From Blastobasis lacticolella (taxonomy: Eukaryota > Arthropoda > Insecta > Lepidoptera > Blastobasidae), in contig LR990046.1 of NCBI GenBank assembly GCA_905147135.1, positions 13,732,501 to 13,796,500 of the forward strand: a DNA stretch of 64,000 nt. The letters run 5' to 3'. The notes below the pieces were generated by a model. It made no database searches. It was not told where the DNA came from and saw only the letters and a list, made by a program, of their open reading frames with translations. Shown piece by piece: positions 59,579-64,000 of this stretch (positions are counted from its first letter, which is position 1; every line of letters begins with the position of its first letter). The position numbers and the translations under genes are program-made.

Positions 59579-61838
59579 ATGTGGACTTCGTGTGGGAAGA
59601 CGGTGTTGCTTATATGTTTGATCTTATCACTTAATGTAAGTACGATAAATTGCACACATAGGTTAATGACTAAAGGTTTAGGTAGGTAATCCTCATTTGT
59701 TATAATTTCACTTTTGACTATATCTAAAATTATCTATTATAATTATCACCAGCCTTTAAAAGTGCACTGCTGGGGTTGAGCGCCGCCGCCGCCATATCAG
59801 TGGAGAGCCTAGCCATAATCTTCACAAATCTGCGTATAAGCGTTTGAAAGGCGGGTTGGAGATCGAAGTGCTTTAAATTCTCGTGAACGAGGCGCTAGCT
59901 AGCTCTCTTTCTAGTTTACTCTAATCCTACGCTTTATAAATAATAATTTACTGTATTTTTTCTCAGGGAATACAAGTATTCTGTCAATTCGTGGTACCAC
60001 GAAATCCGAAGCCTCTTCCGAAATGCGAAGTTTGCAGAAAGACTTCAGGTAATATATTGAACCGACCAACAGCGGGTATTGCCAGTAACGTCAATCAAAG
60101 AGTACCAGAACTACCTAATACAATTGCAGTAAATCCTGGAGAGCTTAATCTCGTACAAGAGCGATGTATACCACAAGATATTGTGAGTAACATCGCCCAG
60201 TGTCGTCAATGCTCAGGTTTGCAACCAACGGTGAAATTTGTACCGAAAACACAATGTCAACAGCCATCAAACGTGCCACCGTATAATCCTACAACACATC
60301 CCTCTAATTTACCACAGAGTTTACCAGAATGTATTCCTGAATATAATCCCAGAAAGAATGCCCAGACTTTACCACAAAATGTTATTGGTGCAGAGCCACT
60401 GTGTCAGACATTACCAAGCATGCAATCACCAACACAAGTACCAGGGATATCTGTGGGAAATATAAATTTGATCTCTCAACCATCACAGTCTTCTTTCGTA
60501 GATAAAGGATCAACCACATCATATTCTGCAAACACCGTAATAAACCAAAACAAACAATGTCCGCAATATGTTCAACCGAAAATAACTGCACAGCAATTGG
60601 CGTTTAATAACAATGCCCCAACAATATCAACAGTTTCTTCTCAAGCAAATCATGTTTCCGATATTCAAACAATTCAAAGTAGTAACATACCTACTCAAAC
60701 AGCTGCTGTAAATAATTTTCAAAGTATAATGAAGAATGGATATGGTTTGTCATCCACATCAAATACACAAATTTGCAATACACCTGAAACTACATTTGCT
60801 GCCACAAAAGAAACATCAGACCGTGAGTTAGTGTTGACAAATCCAAAGCCAGTCAATGCTATCACTCAAAACAAACTCCTAAAGCCACGGCCAAATCCTA
60901 CACCAAATAGGATATTAATTAATAAACAATTTTCCTGTAACCAACCTTCACAAGGATTAGAAGGTACCCAATATAATATTCCACGTCAAAATATATTTCA
61001 GAAAACGGATAATTTACTTCCACCACCTCAGTCGACAGCAAATGCACAAGTCCAAATAAGCCAAACAAATACTTATCCAAATCTACAATTAATTAACAAT
61101 CAACCCGCATCGAATAACTTCAATCCTAAGTTAACTGCAGGTTCAAATGCAGCAGGAGCAATCAATAGCTTCACACAAAATACCTATCCTTTATCTGAAC
61201 CCACGCCTATCCTACCATCACAGGATATTTTACCATACAACATTCCTGTAGCTTCAAATATTGAACCAAAACCACCAAGTGTACCTTCCACTGTTCACCC
61301 CATAACCGGGAACGCGGAATACACGCAGAAAGAGTTACATGTTCAAACAACGAGCACAAACGCCCAAGTATCTGACCAACAAGATTACAAAACTGCCGAA
61401 GCGAATACGTTGGTAACTTCTACTGAAGCAACGAATGCTGCAGTTACAAGTTCCGTGAGTTCTGTTATATCTGAGGTTAAAGAAATAGTAGATACGCCTG
61501 AGCAAAACTCAAACATTCCCGTTAATGTACAAGTTAATATACCAGCAGTAAATATGCTTCCTCCGACAGTATTAAACCCACCTATAGTCTCAAGTATTCC
61601 TTTTCAACCTGCAAATGCACCGGTCGTGCCGTCGTTTCCGCTTATTCCTCAAGTGCAACCGATAATAATAGAAGGTTCTAGATCAAAGTTCCGAAAGTGG
61701 CTGCCAATATTAGTGGCAGCTTTACTGACAGACAATCAAGGTAATGGTTGCTGCAGATGTACCCGATCCTGTGATGATAATAATAATATTCCTATTCCAA
61801 CATCTATTGAACAAATCGAACATAAACACTTGTCCTAA
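59579..61838 (+). CDS. secreted Gln/Asn/Pro-rich protein with C-terminal Cys cluster, unknown family
   Basis: This is a two-exon gene: 59579-59635 (19 codons) and 59967-61838, phase 0, donor GTAAGT, acceptor TTTTCTCAG; 642 aa in total. Exon 1 plus the first residues of exon 2 form a signal peptide (MWTSCGKTVLLICLILSLN then GIQVFC), with likely cleavage before QFVVPRNP. The long middle is low complexity, rich in Gln, Asn, Pro, Ser and Thr, with scattered single Cys and two CxxC pairs (CEVC, CRQC) near the start. Near the end is a hydrophobic segment, WLPILVAALLTD, then GCCRCTRSC, a DDNNN stretch and IPIPTS. I count 15 Cys in the predicted mature protein. No enzyme motif is visible. Composition suggests a structural extracellular product such as silk, eggshell, cuticle or peritrophic matrix; this is inference. 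The gene at 62911-63434 shares its layout. Confidence 0.85.
59636..59966 (+). other. intron of the 642-aa secreted protein gene with a truncated retroposon
   Basis: The intron is 331 nt with GT-AG ends. At about 59741-59879 it contains a degraded, truncated copy of the roughly 250 bp retroposon family found intact at 10818-11068; shared blocks include GCACTGCTGG and GCGGGTTGGAGATCG. The rest shows nothing recognisable. Confidence 0.7.
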
Positions 61839-61937
61839 AGGAAAAACAAATATCTGTGAAACAAATATTTTAGATAAGTATGTATTAAATTATTTACTAT
61901 ACCTAAGTTATTATAATTTTTGTTGTTTGTCATGTAT

Positions 61938-61943
61938 AATAAA
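61938..61943 (+). terminator. polyadenylation signal of the 642-aa secreted protein gene
   Basis: AATAAA lies 100 nt after the stop codon in AT-rich sequence, a usual distance for a short insect 3' UTR. Confidence 0.6.
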
Positions 61944-62839
61944 TGTTAACCAATGGAAAGTGATTTAATTTTTTCTTTTTCCTATAAATCCAGTCTAGTT
62001 GACTTTGATGGACTTTATTAAGACTTTAATTCAACTTTAATAGATACTTATATAATTGGTTATTAACTACGATCAAAATTAGCAAGACAGCAGCGCTTCA
62101 AATGGAATGGAATGGAAACCGGGATATAGATTGTAATTGGGGTTAAAGGGCGTATTAGAAACTGATTTTATCAATTAAAATTCATTGATTTATAGCCTTA
62201 CAGGTAATTGAGATTATTGGACATCAGTGAAAGTAGTAGAGCTAGTAGTAGTAAGGCTATAAGGCAAGGCATAGATACGATATTAGTAAACTATTCATAA
62301 TAAAATATGCGAAGAAAGTTTTTAAGAGAAGAGGATCGACTTTATTTACTAGCTAAATACTATTACGTAAGTATACACGACTTAGTTATACTGGGAAAGC
62401 GATTTTTAAGTACGGAAAGAACGCACGCTAAAGCACTATTAAAGTATAAAGGATATCTTAAAGTTACACTTTTCACGAATGTTAAAAGCTACTTTTATAC
62501 CCGGGAAAATATACCGTAACCCTGGAATAATACTTAATTAAAATCACTGGGTCTTCAGTCTTAAGTTGCTGAAGAAAACTCAAATAATAAAGGCTAGAAA
62601 CCAGGATATTCGTTTTACCAGTAGACTGCATTCAAATAAAAATTACAAGTACTGATGCACCTAAGTACTTACGAATTTCACATACAGACGACAGTTGCAC
62701 AATTAAATAAGTAAAAGAAAGATAAGTAGATGAGGAAACACGTACGTGAGTTACAAGATACACCTTGCGATACATTTGAGCCACAGATAAACGAGAGATT
62801 AGATAATTCTTATGCTCCGTTACGTTACGAAAAAGAGAA
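61944..62839 (+). other. spacer between the two secreted-protein genes
   Basis: About 0.9 kb between the polyadenylation signal of the first gene and the TATA-like box of the second. It is AT-rich and holds an open frame of 70 codons at 62307-62519 with no signal peptide, no Cys and no similarity I recognise. No repeat family of this window was seen in it. Confidence 0.5.
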
Positions 62840-62846
62840 TATAAAT
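62840..62846 (+). promoter_or_regulatory. TATA-like box of the small Cys-rich protein gene
   Basis: TATAAAT lies 65-71 nt before the ATG, which would give a 5' UTR of roughly 40 nt. This is compatible with, but does not prove, a TATA-driven promoter. Confidence 0.4.
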
Positions 62847-62910
62847 TACTTCTCTTCGCTTTGGTTAAAAATGAATACGTTTAAAGATACATTCATTCAA
62901 AGTCGGAGAT

Positions 62911-63434
62911 ATGAAAGTTATATTTCTAAATATTTTTATTGCGACATTATTATTCAGTTTACAGGTGGGTTATCACGCCAATAAAACCTCTATGGTCACA
63001 TTAATTTTGTTTGCAGTATACCTAGTCCTGACAATAGTAAGAATAAGTGAGTTTGTATATTTGCTTTTGGATGATATAGGCTCGTAGATAGGTACTGCAA
63101 GGTGCGCAGAAGCAGTGTGCGCTTAATATTATCTTACACTACACTTAAATCTCATCCACAGGTTTCATGCCAACTACTAGCACCGAGCATGGCGCCAGTG
63201 ATCTACGACAAAGGTGACGACGATGACCTCGGGCTTCTGCTGACCATCCTCCTCCTATCCTCCCGGAATAAGAACAGTGGCAACTGCAATTGTAATTGCT
63301 GCAATTGCTGTGGGAGCAACACAATACCAATGCCGTACCCCATACCCAGACCGATCAGGAAACCCGTCATCGTCACTAGCAGAACTGGTGGTTGCGGAGA
63401 TGATACACCATGTTTGTCACCCTCGCCATGTTGA
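62911..63434 (+). CDS. small secreted Cys-rich protein, unknown family
   Basis: This is a two-exon gene: 62911-62964 (18 codons) and 63162-63434, phase 0, donor GTGGGT, acceptor ATCCACAG; 108 aa. The signal peptide is MKVIFLNIFIATLLFSLQ plus VSC, with likely cleavage before QLLAPSMAP. The predicted mature chain of about 87 aa has an acidic patch (GDDDD), a hydrophobic segment LGLLLTILLLSS, a dense cluster NCNCNCCNCC, the stretch NTIPMPYPIPRPIRKP, and three more Cys near the C terminus (nine in all). The order acidic or polar stretch, hydrophobic segment, Cys cluster, Ile-Pro-rich stretch repeats that of the gene at 59579-61838, as do the intron position and the CQ junction. Function unknown; a structural or matrix role is inferred from composition. 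Confidence 0.85.
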
Positions 63435-63587
63435 ACAGCTTACATCGAAATAACAGATTGAAAAAGTAAAAGATTGAATGGAGCAAATGAGTAGAGTGAT
63501 TCAATGAAGAACTTTAATGTTTTTTTATTATGAAAAATAATCTACAGTATTCTAGTAGGTAGTATTAGGATTTTTGTACCGATTGTA

Positions 63588-63597
63588 AATAAATAAA
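63588..63597 (+). terminator. polyadenylation signal of the small Cys-rich protein gene
   Basis: Two overlapping AATAAA hexamers lie about 155 nt after the stop codon. Confidence 0.6.
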
Positions 63598-63705
63598 AAT
63601 GTAAAAAGAAAAGGTGAAAGTGATTTGTGTAACTGTGATTATAATAGGACCACGGTAAGTCCGATTCAACTGACAGTAGTACAAATTATAAAGTGTGGAT
63701 ATCGC

Positions 63706-63966
63706 AATCATCACCGCAGCCCGTAACAGTGCACTGCAGGACTTTGGGCCTCTCCCACGAAAGGGGAGGTTACTGCCATAATCTCCACGCTTGGCAGGCG
63801 GGTTGGAGATCGCAGTGTTTAAATAAAACAATGGAAAATGCTGCTGCCCATTTTCCAGACTACGGAGACTCTTGATCTTTTGCCTCGAAAACATTAGTCG
63901 CCTTGTACGACACCCATGAGAGTAAGGGGTTGGTGCTATTCTACTCTGCCGGACACTACACGGCCA
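63706..63966 (-). mobile_element. retroposon family A, full-length copy downstream of the Cys-rich gene
   Basis: It is nearly full length and similar throughout to the copy at 10818-11068, for example GAGGTTACTGCCATAATC and GACTCTTGATCTTTTGCC. No clean target-site duplication was seen. Confidence 0.8.
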
Positions 63967-64000
63967 ACCATATGGCAAATAATCTGGGGATAATCTGTCC

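Noticed and set aside
62307..62519. 70-aa open frame between the two secreted-protein genes
   Set aside because: No signal peptide, no Cys, no similarity to its neighbours; such frames are expected by chance.
1..64000. CRISPR arrays, operons, integrons or phage-type systems
   Set aside because: The window is eukaryotic nuclear DNA with spliceosomal introns; no regularly spaced direct repeats or bacterial genes were seen.

Overview
The window looks like nuclear DNA of a lepidopteran insect (moth or butterfly). It is AT-rich and intron-rich, crowded with short retroposons and foldback elements of the kinds common in Lepidoptera, and contains one conserved animal gene with small, widely spaced exons. 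No bacterial, viral or organellar genes and no CRISPR array were seen. The species cannot be named from the sequence alone.

Region 1 (about 1.9-29.3 kb, minus strand) is a protein phosphatase 2A regulatory subunit B'' gene (PPP2R3A/PR72 type). Ten coding exons were placed by family similarity, GT-AG junctions and reading phase. They join into 2076 nt with no phase conflict (691 residues plus stop). The first exon recognised, at 29.1-29.3 kb, is separated from the rest by a 17.3 kb intron full of repeats. The start codon and N-terminal exon(s) were not found and may lie to the right or outside the window. The last exon adds a long lineage-variable tail ending in a run of eight Asp. Two decayed tandem copies of one internal exon lie next to the functional one.

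Region 2 (about 29.3-59.5 kb) has no gene I can support. It holds tRNA-derived SINEs, a roughly 250 bp retroposon family with target-site duplications, non-LTR 3' ends, Helitron-like pieces, several hairpin MITEs and a few GC-rich islands.

Region 3 (59.5-63.6 kb, plus strand) carries two neighbouring two-exon genes for secreted proteins that I cannot assign to a named family. One encodes 642 aa, rich in Gln/Asn/Pro/Ser/Thr. The other encodes 108 aa, rich in Cys. Both have a signal-peptide exon cut by a phase-0 intron, the motif x-C-Q just after the intron, and a hydrophobic segment followed by a Cys cluster and an Ile-Pro-rich stretch. They look like diverged members of one family, and this pair is the best candidate for something undescribed.

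A hAT-like non-autonomous element with a perfect 8 bp target-site duplication lies at 22.1-23.0 kb, inside the large intron.
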